A stretch of DNA of 64,000 nucleotides from MFD04716-140 sp963703125 (GCA_963703125.1 OY969790.1:186001-250000), one strand, 5' to 3'. Positions 8,603 through 22,021 are shown, counted from the first letter of the stretch. Translations and numbers: made by a program. Notes: generated by a model from the sequence alone, not told the origin.

Positions 8603-9943
8603 CTATTTATAGCGTTTTCCATGCTTTATAACAAGATCAACGTCCTGTAAAAGACTTATATACCTTAAAACATCACCCTCTACGGCGATGATATCGGCAT
8701 ATTTCCCTGGCGTTACCGTCCCAACTTTATCTGCAACTCCCATCCAAAGAGCTGGCCAATAAGTTGCAGCTCTGATGGCATACATCGGATCAATTCCAAA
8801 TTCATTTACCCAAACATCCAATTCGTTCCATGTTGATTGGCTGTGGAACTTCATGGGAATACCACTATCGGTACCAATCATTAATACGACACCTGCATCC
8901 AATAATTGTTTGATTTTAGTCTCTAGAGTAGGTCGTCTAGATGGAGTTAATTGAAAATAAGGAAGTTGATCTGTATGTTCCAAACTCTTACGAATATCAA
9001 CGACGACACTATCAGGTAAACCCCTATGCCAAGAATCATTGTCGATAAACTCCGGATTATCACGCATATACTCATAATTATACAATACTTCCACTGTTGG
9101 GCACCAAAACAAAGGGCCTTTGCTCATATCCGCAGTGCGCTCCTTGATCATATCCATCACGTCATCAGGATATCTTGGAGCCGAGGACAAACCGGTGTGT
9201 TCCAAACAATCGGCACCTGCTTTAAGTGCCCTTCTTATTTCTTCAGGCCTATGCGCATGGGCAACTACCTTTAAATTATTTTTATGTGCCTCATCCACAA
9301 CAGCCTGTACTTCATCCATTGTCATCTGGTCCTGGTCAATAAGTTTTATAACATCAACTCCGGCCTTTGCAAGATTCTTAATTTTTTTACGTCCATCCTC
9401 TGCGCCATTTACGCCCCATCTGAAATCTTCAGTCCCGGGATATGGCTTGTGTTGAATGAAAGGGCCCGAAACATATAATGTTGCTCCAGGAATATCCCCT
9501 TTATTTATGGCATCCCTAACGGCAATGCTTTCTTCCAATGGTGCTCCTAGATCCCTTGCACTGGTAACTCCGGCCAAAAGTAGTTGGTTCGCTGAAGCTG
9601 GCATGATAACATCTTTCCATAGAGGTGGATAGACTTTGTCCCAATATGCATAATCCGAATGTCCGGTCAACATGGTATGTACATGCATATCCCATAGACC
9701 CGGTAGTACGGTCATGCCTTCGGTTGAAATTATTTCGGCATTGGAAGGGATAGGAGTATTGTCTTGGTTTCCGACAGATACAATTATCTCATCTTCGATA
9801 ATTATTACACTATTCTTTATAGGGTGCGAGCCATAGCCATCTATTAATGTTCCGCCAACAAGGGCTTTGATATTTTTTCCTTGGGAGAAGATTGAAATTG
9901 CGGTAAAGACAAATGTGGTACATAGTATCCTTTTGATCATCAT
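8603..9943 (-). CDS. exported amidohydrolase family protein
   Basis: A 446-residue protein with a signal peptide (MMIKRILCTTFVF through SIFSQ) and a metal-dependent amidohydrolase barrel. Metal ligands are visible as DMHVHT, VVAHAHR, the CLEHTG His and the GTDSGIP Asp, the order expected for the imidazolonepropionase/prolidase-like branch, and it ends with the composite beta domain (TPGKYADIIAVEGD). Likely substrates are amides, dipeptides or cyclic imides in the periplasm, but nothing here fixes one. It sits 17 bp upstream of the hemolysin III gene on the same strand. Confidence 0.85.
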   Translation of the reverse strand: MMIKRILCTTFVFTAISIFSQGKNIKALVGGTLIDGYGSHPIKNSVIIIEDEIIVSVGNQDNTPIPSNAEIISTEGMTVLPGLWDMHVHTMLTGHSDYAYWDKVYPPLWKDVIMPASANQLLLAGVTSARDLGAPLEESIAVRDAINKGDIPGATLYVSGPFIQHKPYPGTEDFRWGVNGAEDGRKKIKNLAKAGVDVIKLIDQDQMTMDEVQAVVDEAHKNNLKVVAHAHRPEEIRRALKAGADCLEHTGLSSAPRYPDDVMDMIKERTADMSKGPLFWCPTVEVLYNYEYMRDNPEFIDNDSWHRGLPDSVVVDIRKSLEHTDQLPYFQLTPSRRPTLETKIKQLLDAGVVLMIGTDSGIPMKFHSQSTWNELDVWVNEFGIDPMYAIRAATYWPALWMGVADKVGTVTPGKYADIIAVEGDVLRYISLLQDVDLVIKHGKRYK

Positions 9944-10019
9944 ATTTTATTTGCTTAAATATATCAAAAAAGAATGGTATTTGGGGAGTGTTTGGAAGTC
10001 CAAGGCGGCCAATTCCCAT

Positions 10020-10052
10020 AAAAAAAAGCCCCTTACATTGCTGTAAGGGGCT
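10020..10052 (-). terminator. rho-independent terminator of the rRNA operon
   Basis: An 11-bp perfect stem (10027-10037 with 10042-10052) with a 4-base loop is followed on the minus strand by a run of eight T. It lies directly after the 5S rRNA gene and ends the rrn transcript. Confidence 0.92.
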
Positions 10053-10056
10053 CGAA

Positions 10057-10166
10057 GTAAGGCGGCTTCCTACTCTCCCACTTGGTATAGCAGTACCATC
10101 GGCGCGGACGGGCTTAACTTCCCTGTTCGGAATGGTAAGGGGTGGGCCCCGTCGCCATGGCCACCT
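10057..10166 (-). rRNA. rrf: 5S ribosomal RNA
   Basis: About 110 nt on the minus strand with the conserved 5S core CCGAACAGGGAAGTTAAGCCC, the helix I strands at both ends, and the position after 23S and just before a terminator. Ends are accurate to a few bases only. Confidence 0.93.
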
Positions 10167-10294
10167 AAATCTTTAATATCGTAATGACATAATAATGGGA
10201 CAGTAAAGAGAAAAAGGTTTCGTATTTTTTAAGTAAAGCATCCGTTTCGAACATTGAAAAAAGGCCGGCCCCCTCCCTGGGGAGGGGAACCTTG

Positions 10295-13122
<2,828 letters not shown>

Positions 13123-13312
13123 ACCTTAAATTCTATATTCTAATTCGTAACCCTTACTTAAAAAATTCGTGTTTTTCTTCTCTTCAAAGCATATACCTAA
13201 ATATATGCCCTGTCCCAATATGTCAATGAACTCTTTTTCCAGTAGGCGGTACCAGTTCACAGTTAGCAGTACAAAACTGCTTACTGCCACTGCGGACCGC
13301 AAACTGGACATG

Positions 13313-13386
13313 TGGAGAATAAGGGAGTCGAACCCTTGACCTCCTGCGTGCAAGGCAGGCGCTCTAGCCAGCTGAGCTAATCCCCC
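13313..13386 (-). tRNA. tRNA-Ala (TGC) in the rRNA spacer
   Basis: A 74-nt cloverleaf with acceptor GGGGGAT pairing ATTCTCC (two G-U pairs), D arm AGCTCAGCTGG, anticodon loop with TGC, and T arm GGTTCGACTCC. CCA is not encoded. Second tRNA of the 16S-23S spacer. Confidence 0.95.
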
Positions 13387-13515
13387 AATTACCAGTAGTC
13401 AGTAATTAGTAGTCAGTAGTCGATACAACTACCACCCAACTTCCAGAATTTCCTATTCAATACCTTAACCGATGAACGTAAAAAATGCCCGAACCGTGCC
13501 GCTCGCGCGGCCCTG

Positions 13516-13589
13516 TAGTCCCGGGCAGACTCGAACTGCCGACCTCTACATTATCAGTGTAGCGCTCTAACCAGCTGAGCTACGGGACT
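13516..13589 (-). tRNA. tRNA-Ile (GAT) in the rRNA spacer
   Basis: A 74-nt cloverleaf: acceptor AGTCCCG pairs perfectly with CGGGACT, the anticodon loop is CTGATAA (GAT), and the T arm has GGCAGTTCGAGTCTGCC. It lies between 16S and tRNA-Ala, the usual order. CCA is not encoded. Confidence 0.95.
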
Positions 13590-13730
13590 GTCCCGTATCA
13601 CGCACTCGGCGCGACCGTTCCTTTTATACCAATATATACCGTAAAGACGTACAAAAAAACCAAGAGACCTGCAAAAAAATAGAACGTGGCGAAGGGGCGC
13701 GGGGAAACCGTCCCGGGCGCGGGCTTCTCT

Positions 13731-15257
<1,527 letters not shown>

Positions 15258-15478
15258 TGTTCGTTAAATATTCTACGCCCAACGCCCAAGAACCATCTCC
15301 CGGCCCCTTCGCTCGTTTCTATCTATTCCTATAAATTATCTTGGCGCGACACATCTAAGATGCATCGCTTCTCGTCTTCACAGTATGTCAATGAACTTCC
15401 CTAAAAAATCCCTTGAAAAAGGACATTCCAACCGCTCAACCTATCAACTCCATATGTCCCTCTCCCCCTAAGCGGCTG

Positions 15479-15486
15479 CAAATATA
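15479..15486 (-). promoter_or_regulatory. probable rRNA operon promoter, -7 element
   Basis: On the minus strand this reads TATATTTG, a perfect match to the Bacteroidota -7 consensus TANNTTTG, about 220 bp upstream of mature 16S and preceded by the AT-rich run expected for a strong rrn promoter. The -33 side (a T-rich CTTTTT about 19-20 bp upstream) is weak. Confidence 0.65.
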
Positions 15487-15788
15487 AGATGGTTTTTTAA
15501 ATTAAAAAGTTTATTTGAACATTTTTTAAACTTTTTTTTACCTCATTTTTTCAAACCCTTAACTACTAGCTGTTTATAGTTTTCCCTAATTAAATTAAGG
15601 GTTTTAAAAATAGGGGTTTTAATTCATCTACACAAGAAAATCATACAGAATATAGAATACCATCCAATGGCTAGATTCATCATAATTCAACCATCTTTCT
15701 GTAATTATCAATCCAACGAACATCGAAGCATGAATTACTCCCTGAAACCGCAGTGCACTGAAAACCCTTCAAAACAGCATATTTAAAT

Positions 15789-15820
15789 ATTGCCAACATC
15801 AATGCAAGAAACTATCTTTG
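15789..15820 (+). promoter_or_regulatory. promoter of thrS-infC-rpmI-rplT
   Basis: ATTG at 15789-15792, a 20-bp spacer and TATCTTTG at 15813-15820 give a textbook Bacteroidota housekeeping promoter. Transcription would start near 15827, leaving a leader of under 20 nt, so there is no room for a T-box or a long attenuator before thrS. Confidence 0.7.
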
Positions 15821-15844
15821 CCAACCTATAGGAATAAAAAAGCA

Positions 15845-17785
15845 ATGATAAGAATTACACTGCCTGACGGAACTGTAAAGGAGTTTGCCAAAGATAGCAC
15901 TCCCCTAGATGTCGCAATGAACATTAGCGAGGGACTGGCCCGTAATGTTATTTCAGCCAGATTCAATGGTAAAATAATAGAGACCTCCACAAAACTTGAA
16001 AGTGATGGGACATTAATTCTTTATACTTGGAACGATGAGGAAGGCAAAAAAGCATTTTGGCACTCTTCTTCCCATATTGTGGCCCAAGCAATAGAAGAAC
16101 TGTATCCCAATGCAAAATTAACAATAGGACCTGCCATTGAAAATGGATTTTATTATGATGTGGATTTTGGAAGCGAAACCCTTTCAGAAAAGGACGTTCC
16201 TGAAATAGAAAAACGAGCTTTGGAAATTGCACGAGGCAAGCACGATTTTAAAATGAGATCTGTTTCCAAAAAAGATGCGCTCTCACTTTATAAATCGCAG
16301 GGCAACGAGTACAAAGTTGAATTAATAGAAAATCTGGAAGATGGAACTATTACATTTTGCGACCATGACACATTCACAGACCTGTGCCGTGGTGGCCATA
16401 TTCCAAATACGGGGATTGTCAAGGCCATAAAAATATTAAGTGTTGCGGGCGCCTATTGGAGAGGTGATGAAAAAAATACTCAGCTGACAAGGGTTTACGG
16501 AATATCTTTTCCGAAACAAAAAGATCTAACAGAATATCTGGAACTTCTTGAGGAAGCCAAAAAACGTGATCATAGAAAACTGGGCAAGGAGCTGGAACTT
16601 TTTACATTTTCGCAAAAAGTTGGTCAAGGTTTGCCTTTGTGGCTTCCTAAAGGTGCGGCCCTAAGGGAGCGTTTGGAGAACTTTTTAAAAAAAGCACAAA
16701 AAAAGGCGGGCTACGAAATGGTGGTAACCCCTCATATTGGTCAAAAAGAACTATATGTCACTTCAGGGCACTATGAAAAATACGGTGCGGATAGTTTTCA
16801 ACCAATAAAAACCCCAAAGCAAGATGAGGAATTTCTTTTGAAACCAATGAATTGCCCGCACCACTGTGAGATTTATAACACAAAACCATTCAGTTACAGG
16901 GAACTCCCCAAAAGATATGCCGAATTTGGCACCGTATATAGATATGAGCAAAGTGGCGAATTACACGGACTTACCAGGGTAAGAGGCTTTACACAAGATG
17001 ATGCCCATATTTTCTGTACCCCAGAACAATTGGACCAAGAATTTAAAAATGTTATAGACCTATCACTATATGTCTTGGGCTCTTTGGGCTTTGAAAACTT
17101 TACGGCCCAAGTTTCAGTCAGAGACCCTGAAAAACCTGAGAAATATATCGGTTCCGTCGAGAATTGGGAAAAAGCGGAGAATGCCATTATCAATTCGGCC
17201 AAAGAAAAAGGGTTGAATTATGTCATTGAAAAAGGTGAGGCAGCTTTTTACGGCCCTAAACTTGATTTCATGGTAAAAGATGCTCTTGGTAGAAGATGGC
17301 AATTGGGAACCATTCAAGTGGACTACAATTTACCGGAACGTTTTGACCTTACCTATAAGGGTAGTGACAATGAATCTCATCGTCCAGTCATGATCCACCG
17401 AGCGCCTTTTGGAAGTATGGAGCGTTTTATAGCTCTTTTGCTTGAACATACTGGGGGAAATTTTCCTTTATGGCTGACTCCACAGCAGGCAATTATATTG
17501 CCCATAAGCGAGAAACATGAAAAATATGCTGAAAAAGTTTTAAATTCATTGGAAAATAACGAAATTCGCGCCCTCATTGATAATAGGAACGAAACTGTTG
17601 GGAAGAAAATACGCGAAGCTGAAATGGCCAAAATACCATTTATGCTGATCGTAGGGGAAAGTGAAGAAGATGCCAATACCATTTCAGTTCGCAAGCACGG
17701 TGGAGATGATTTGGGATCTATAACATTGAAACAATTTACGGACTTGGTAACTAAAGAAATAAACAGTACCTTAAAGACGTTTTAA
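15845..17785 (+). CDS. thrS: threonyl-tRNA synthetase
   Basis: A 646-residue class II synthetase that charges tRNA-Thr. I take the ATG at 15845 (MIRITLPDG), where the TGS domain begins; an upstream in-frame start at 15818 adds nine unlikely residues. Order: TGS domain (1-60), editing domain with HSSSH and the distal CRGGH, catalytic core with the zinc-binding NCPHHCEIY, and C-terminal anticodon-binding domain (AIILPISEKHEKYA onwards). It heads the usual thrS-infC-rpmI-rplT cluster. Confidence 0.95.
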   Translation: MIRITLPDGTVKEFAKDSTPLDVAMNISEGLARNVISARFNGKIIETSTKLESDGTLILYTWNDEEGKKAFWHSSSHIVAQAIEELYPNAKLTIGPAIENGFYYDVDFGSETLSEKDVPEIEKRALEIARGKHDFKMRSVSKKDALSLYKSQGNEYKVELIENLEDGTITFCDHDTFTDLCRGGHIPNTGIVKAIKILSVAGAYWRGDEKNTQLTRVYGISFPKQKDLTEYLELLEEAKKRDHRKLGKELELFTFSQKVGQGLPLWLPKGAALRERLENFLKKAQKKAGYEMVVTPHIGQKELYVTSGHYEKYGADSFQPIKTPKQDEEFLLKPMNCPHHCEIYNTKPFSYRELPKRYAEFGTVYRYEQSGELHGLTRVRGFTQDDAHIFCTPEQLDQEFKNVIDLSLYVLGSLGFENFTAQVSVRDPEKPEKYIGSVENWEKAENAIINSAKEKGLNYVIEKGEAAFYGPKLDFMVKDALGRRWQLGTIQVDYNLPERFDLTYKGSDNESHRPVMIHRAPFGSMERFIALLLEHTGGNFPLWLTPQQAIILPISEKHEKYAEKVLNSLENNEIRALIDNRNETVGKKIREAEMAKIPFMLIVGESEEDANTISVRKHGGDDLGSITLKQFTDLVTKEINSTLKTF

Positions 17786-17818
17786 AAAAAAATTAAGTTT
17801 AACTAAAAAATAGCAGTC

Positions 17819-18376
17819 ATAGCAATTCGAAAAAGATTCAAGCCCCAGCCTAGAAGGGAAAATAAAAACCCGCATAGAATCAATGAACATATAAACTCAC
17901 CCAATGTTAGGTTGGTAGGTGACAATATAGAAGTAGGTGTTTACCCATTAGCCGTAGCAATGGCTAAATCTGAGGAGTTGGAGTTGGATTTGGTGGAGAT
18001 TTCGCCGAATGCAGAACCTCCGGTCTGTAAGATTATTGATTACAAAAAGTTTCTTTACGAACAAAAGAAACGAGAAAAAGTGATGAAGGCAAAGGCCTCT
18101 AAGGTTGTTGTTAAGGAAATACGCTTTGGGCCCCAGACGGATGATCACGATTACGATTTTAAAAAGAAGCATGCCGAAAAGTTCTTAAAAGACGGGGCTA
18201 AATTAAAAGCCTATGTTTTCTTTAAAGGACGATCGATTGTCTATAAAGACCAAGGAGAAATTTTATTGTTAAAACTTGCTTCTGAACTAGAGGAATGGGG
18301 TAAAGTGGAGCAAATGCCAAGATTGGAAGGAAAGCGAATGACCATGTTTCTTGCGCCCAAAACAAAAAGTAAATAA
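17819..18376 (+). CDS. infC: translation initiation factor IF-3, non-AUG start
   Basis: IF-3 binds the 30S subunit and checks the start codon-initiator tRNA pairing. The conserved body (VRLVGDNIEVGVYP, AEPPVCKIIDYKKFLYEQ, KEIRFGPQTDDHDY, FFKGRS) is clear. The family N-terminus AIRKRFKPQPRRENKNPHRI is encoded directly upstream, but no ATG, GTG or TTG precedes it after the in-frame stop at 17804; the choices are ATA at 17810, ATA at 17819 or ATT at 17825. I give 17819 as best fit. A TTG at 17912 would remove about 31 conserved residues. Non-AUG initiation is known for infC in other bacteria, where IF-3 represses its own translation. Confidence 0.88.
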   Translation: MAIRKRFKPQPRRENKNPHRINEHINSPNVRLVGDNIEVGVYPLAVAMAKSEELELDLVEISPNAEPPVCKIIDYKKFLYEQKKREKVMKAKASKVVVKEIRFGPQTDDHDYDFKKKHAEKFLKDGAKLKAYVFFKGRSIVYKDQGEILLLKLASELEEWGKVEQMPRLEGKRMTMFLAPKTKSK

Positions 18377-18491
18377 AATAGGTTTGCAATAGCGTTAAAA
18401 TTTGCGAATCAAATTAAGATAACCTGAACCCTGCCTACATTTTAGTGGGCAGTTTCAGCATAAATAAGTGAGATTAATATAAATAGGAAAA

Positions 18492-18689
18492 ATGCCTAAA
18501 CAGAAAACGAAATCCAGTGCCAAAAAGCGATTTAAGCTAACGGGCACAGGTAAGATCAAAAGAAAGCATGCCTTTAAGAGCCACATTCTTACAAAGAAGT
18601 CTACAAAGAGGAAGCTTGCGTTAACACATTCAGGCCTTGTGCACGAATCTGATGTTAACAGTATTAAAGAACAATTACGTTTAAAGTAA
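18492..18689 (+). CDS. rpmI: 50S ribosomal protein L35
   Basis: A 65-residue, highly basic protein beginning MPKQKTKSSAKKRFKLTGTG, the L35 signature. It is a late-assembling 23S-binding protein and sits between infC and rplT as in most bacteria. The 115-bp gap after infC contains the paired stretch near 18430-18460 (CCTGCC...GGGCAG), which might be a regulatory hairpin. Confidence 0.96.
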   Translation: MPKQKTKSSAKKRFKLTGTGKIKRKHAFKSHILTKKSTKRKLALTHSGLVHESDVNSIKEQLRLK

Positions 18690-18779
18690 TTCTTCAGAGC
18701 GGTAAATAAATATGAACCATGGAGTTGGGCCAAAACAAAAGTGCCTTTTAGGCCGCCCACTACAAAAAAAAGTGAAATT

Positions 18780-19124
18780 ATGCCAAGATCAGTAAATGCA
18801 GTAGCTTCAAGAGCCCGAAGAAAAAAGGTGATGAAGCAAGCCAAAGGATTCTTCGGAAGACGCAAGAATGTTTGGACAGTAGCGAAAAATGCGGTTGACA
18901 AAGCAATGCTATATGCTTATAGAGACCGAAGAAACAAGAAAAGAACTTTCCGTGCACTATGGATAACCCGTATCAACGCAGGGGCCAGGTTACATGGAAT
19001 GTCCTATTCGCAATTTATGGGTAGGATAAAAGCAAGCAATATTGATTTGAATCGAAAGGTTCTGGCCGATTTGGCAATGAATCATCCAGATGCTTTTCAT
19101 GCGATTGCAGAAAAAATAAAATAG
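18780..19124 (+). CDS. rplT: 50S ribosomal protein L20
   Basis: A 114-residue basic protein. The ATG at 18780 begins the conserved MPRSVNAVASRARRKK; an upstream in-frame GTG at 18741 would add 13 residues unlike any L20. L20 binds 23S rRNA early in assembly. The 90-bp gap before it holds GGGCGGCC-like inverted sequence (TTTTAGGCCGCCCAC), possibly part of an autoregulatory leader. Last gene of the thrS cluster, followed by a terminator. Confidence 0.96.
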   Translation: MPRSVNAVASRARRKKVMKQAKGFFGRRKNVWTVAKNAVDKAMLYAYRDRRNKKRTFRALWITRINAGARLHGMSYSQFMGRIKASNIDLNRKVLADLAMNHPDAFHAIAEKIK

Positions 19125-19148
19125 TTTAGAACAATATCTCACTTAGAA

Positions 19149-19175
19149 AAATCCGGCCAACAAGCCGGATTTTTT
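19149..19175 (+). terminator. terminator of the thrS-rplT operon
   Basis: AATCCGGC at 19150-19157 pairs with GCCGGATT at 19164-19171 around a six-base loop, followed by five more T. It lies 25 bp after the rplT stop. Confidence 0.9.
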
Positions 19176-19336
19176 ATTCCCATTACATTATAGGCTTTTC
19201 CTACTCTTGCTGGCAGCAGTTCTGAACTCGTTCCAATCAGTCAATTGGACTTGCAACAAAAAAGTGAACAATTAGATAAGGGTCATGAGGCTATTTATAC
19301 CAACCAGATTTCCAAAGACCGGATCTACTAACCGGC

Positions 19337-19759
19337 TCATTCGCCAAAAGCCGTAATTACCAAATATCTTCCAGAAGCATTATTTCGGTGCTCACATAGA
19401 TAAATTCCCTGCCATAAACCAAGGTTCAATCTCCCATTTGAAATAGGTATTTGTAAAGACGCGCCCATTAAAGAAGCTTTAATATGGGCGGGCATATCAT
19501 CTGGACCTTCATATTTATGAACATAATAGGGTGCATTTTCAGGTACCATTTGATTCATATGGCTCTCAAAATCATTGCGAACAGTCGCATCAGCATTTTC
19601 ATTGATGGTCAGACTCGCCGATGTGTGCTTAATGAAAACTTGAAAAACACCCATCTTTATACGCTTTATTTCTGGCACCGAATCCAATATAGTTTCGGTT
19701 ATCAAATGAAAACCTCGTTTATAGGGTTGTAACCTCAATTCCTTTTGATAAAATTGCAT
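19337..19759 (-). CDS. YjbQ family protein (secondary thiamine-phosphate synthase enzyme family)
   Basis: A 140-residue protein with the UPF0047/YjbQ signature: HTSASLTINENAD (conserved His), DDMPAHIKASLMG and GLWQGIYLCEHR. Members have weak thiamine-phosphate synthase activity, but the native role is unsettled. It is transcribed divergently from the HAD phosphatase gene 97 bp away and converges on the rplT terminator. Length and motifs match full-length family members. Confidence 0.88.
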   Translation of the reverse strand: MQFYQKELRLQPYKRGFHLITETILDSVPEIKRIKMGVFQVFIKHTSASLTINENADATVRNDFESHMNQMVPENAPYYVHKYEGPDDMPAHIKASLMGASLQIPISNGRLNLGLWQGIYLCEHRNNASGRYLVITAFGE

Positions 19760-19856
19760 ATACGTACCATTTGATTTAAATCTTTTAATATAAACATTCC
19801 ATTTAATTCTTTTTATTATCCCTTATAAAATACCTTTGCGTCTTATTTAAAAGCGA

Positions 19857-20654
19857 ATGGATTTATCTAAGATAAAATTGGTGGTAACTGATATGGATGG
19901 CACCTTGCTAAATTCAAAACATGAAGTAAGCGACACCTTTTTTGACCTTTTCCATCAATTAAAAGAACGTAACATATTATTTGCAGCTGCCAGCGGAAGA
20001 CAGTACAATAGTATTGTAGATAAACTAAACCCAATAAAGGATAATATAATAGTCATTGCCGAAAATGGAGGCTTCGCCATGCAAAATGGAAAGGAATTGG
20101 TCTCAACACCTTTAGACAATAACTCAAAAAATGAAGTACTCCAAATTTTAGAAACAGTGGAGAATGTACACCCTGTATTATGCGGAAAGAAGAATGCCTA
20201 TTTACTTGGTAATTCCCAAGCATTCGTTGCTAAATTGCGTGAATACTACTCTGATTTTGAAATTCTGAACGATCTTAAATCCTTTGAAGGTGAAATTCTT
20301 AAAATAGCCATTTACCATTTCGAGAGCTCTGAAAAATACATATATCCGGCGGTAAAACATTTAGAAAACAGACTGAAAGTAAAAGTATCTGGCGAAAATT
20401 GGGTAGATATTTCGAGTCCCAACGCCCATAAAGGTTTTGCCTTACAAGCGGTACAAGAGTTAAATAATATTGATAGATCCGAAACATTGGTATTTGGAGA
20501 CTATAACAACGACCTTGAAATGATGGCCTTGGCCGATTTCAGTTTTGCCATGGCCAATGCACATCCCAACGTAATTGCCGCCGCCAAATATATAACCGCC
20601 AGCAATGATGAAAGAGGGGTCGAGGCGATCTTGAAAAAATTATTGGCTTCCTAA
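19857..20654 (+). CDS. Cof-type HAD-IIB family phosphatase
   Basis: A 265-residue cytosolic HAD hydrolase. Motif I is VVTDMDGTLL (nucleophile Asp and general acid Asp), motif II lies in AAASGRQY, the C2B cap occupies about residues 85-185, and motif IV is FGDYNNDLEMM. The Cof/YidA group dephosphorylates sugar phosphates, nucleotides or flavin precursors with broad specificity, so no substrate can be assigned. Its 3' end faces the 3' end of the minus-strand gene at 20759. Confidence 0.88.
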   Translation: MDLSKIKLVVTDMDGTLLNSKHEVSDTFFDLFHQLKERNILFAAASGRQYNSIVDKLNPIKDNIIVIAENGGFAMQNGKELVSTPLDNNSKNEVLQILETVENVHPVLCGKKNAYLLGNSQAFVAKLREYYSDFEILNDLKSFEGEILKIAIYHFESSEKYIYPAVKHLENRLKVKVSGENWVDISSPNAHKGFALQAVQELNNIDRSETLVFGDYNNDLEMMALADFSFAMANAHPNVIAAAKYITASNDERGVEAILKKLLAS

Positions 20655-20761
20655 TTAACCTGACAATAGAATAAAGAGAAAAGACCAAAATAATGATCGT
20701 CAACTTGTTGCCGAATATTTTCTTAAGGTCTATTGCCTCTGGGTCAATAATCACCACACTA
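20640..20761 (-). other. possible small membrane-protein module after the 420-residue gene
   Basis: Directly after the stop of the preceding gene a frame reads VVIIDPEAIDLKKIFGNKLT, then a hydrophobic segment and RLIRKP, before running into antisense of the HAD gene. It starts with GTG GTG at best. A homologous stretch lies at 35706-35834. It could be a tiny gene, a readthrough tail or a remnant. Confidence 0.3.
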
Positions 20762-22021
20762 GGTCTTTTGTTTTTTCTTCTGGGCGGCTGGGAAGAGTAC
20801 ATTGTTGAGAATCAGCCGATAGCCAGGGGAAGTGGGGTGCAGCTCCAGTTCAGTCTTAGGGTCCCCTACCCTATGTTGGTAATCCTCTGGATCATGGCCT
20901 CCATAAAAAGTAAAAAAACCCTTGCCCTTAATACCGTGAATATATCTGGCTTCGCCATTGACTTTATTTTCACCTAGCACCATAACGGTCGGTTTTATCT
21001 CATTCCTAACGAACGCGGTGGTCTGGCCCATAAAACCTTTCACCAATGCTGTATGATTCTGACAAAGCATAGTGGGCACCGGATCCCACTTGGCGGAAAA
21101 ATCCATCAAGGAAAAATAATCCGACTCTTTAGGAACGTTCCCTCTTTTATCGGTCATATCTATTGATGAAAACTCATATCGCAGTGGATTTCGTTCCAAG
21201 GTAAAATTGGTGAATGCAAAGGTCTTATTGAAATCCAATTTACTTTGATAATTTGCGCTTGATGGATCACCATCAAACATTGGTTCGCATATGTCGACCT
21301 CAGCGGCTGCAATTGCAATGTCAAAGCTATCAGTGGCCGAGCACATGGCGAACATGAAACCTCCTCCGATTACGTAATTCCTGATTTTTAAGGCAACGGC
21401 CCGCTTTTCTTCAGAAACCTTATCAAAACCTAACTTGTTTGCCAATGCTTCTGCTTCGTTTTTTTGCTCAATATACCATGGAGCCGCACGATACGCCCCA
21501 TAAAACTTTCCGTATTGCCCTGTGAAATCCTCATGATGTAGGTGCAACCAATCAAAAAGTACCAATTTATCATTGATAACCTCCTCATCATACACCGTTT
21601 CGTATGGAATTTCGGCATAGGTCAAAACCATTGTTACGGCATCATCCCAAGGTGGGTTTCCTTTCGGGGAATAAACTGCAATTTTTGGTGCTTTCTCAAG
21701 AACAATGGCTTCCTGGTTCTTTGACGGACTGCTAATTTCGTCCAGAATTCCTTGTGCTTGGGAATCTGAAAGTATTTCAAATGAGACTCCCCTAATTTGA
21801 CATTCTTTACGGATATTTTCGCCATCAGGAAGCAAAAAAGAGCCTCCGCGGTAGTTCAATAACCACTGTACCTTTTGTTGTTTTGTGAGTACCCAATACG
21901 TAATACCATAGGCCTTCAAATGGTTTTTTTGTCCGTCTGCATCCATCGGAATAAGTATAGACGATGCCTCTACCGAAAAAGATAAAAGAAGAAAGAAAAA
22001 AGAGAAAAGACGGTTTCGCAT
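20759..22021 (-). CDS. exported protein annotated elsewhere as asparagine synthetase B; true role unknown
   Basis: A 420-residue protein with a Sec signal peptide (MRNRLFSFFFLLLSFSVEA). Close relatives throughout the Bacteroidota carry the name asparagine synthetase B, but the sequence has neither the N-terminal catalytic Cys of a glutamine amidotransferase nor an SGGxDS ATP-pyrophosphatase loop, and it is exported. Visible conserved blocks are YGITYWVLTKQQKVQWLLNY, LHLHHEDFTGQYGKFYGAYR and GGGFMFAMCSATDSFDIA. The GGGFMFAMC block recalls ThuA/class I amidotransferase-like folds, which is only an impression. It is well conserved, so probably important in the periplasm. Confidence 0.7.
   Translation of the reverse strand: MRNRLFSFFFLLLSFSVEASSILIPMDADGQKNHLKAYGITYWVLTKQQKVQWLLNYRGGSFLLPDGENIRKECQIRGVSFEILSDSQAQGILDEISSPSKNQEAIVLEKAPKIAVYSPKGNPPWDDAVTMVLTYAEIPYETVYDEEVINDKLVLFDWLHLHHEDFTGQYGKFYGAYRAAPWYIEQKNEAEALANKLGFDKVSEEKRAVALKIRNYVIGGGFMFAMCSATDSFDIAIAAAEVDICEPMFDGDPSSANYQSKLDFNKTFAFTNFTLERNPLRYEFSSIDMTDKRGNVPKESDYFSLMDFSAKWDPVPTMLCQNHTALVKGFMGQTTAFVRNEIKPTVMVLGENKVNGEARYIHGIKGKGFFTFYGGHDPEDYQHRVGDPKTELELHPTSPGYRLILNNVLFPAAQKKKQKT

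Larger units (their letters stand above)
15258..15844. other. intergenic: rRNA leader and divergent promoters
   Basis: This 587-bp gap holds the rrn leader and promoter on the minus strand and the thrS promoter on the plus strand. A very AT-rich block at 15480-15610 separates them. I see no credible coding frame; short frames near the 16S end are shadows of the leader. Confidence 0.7.
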
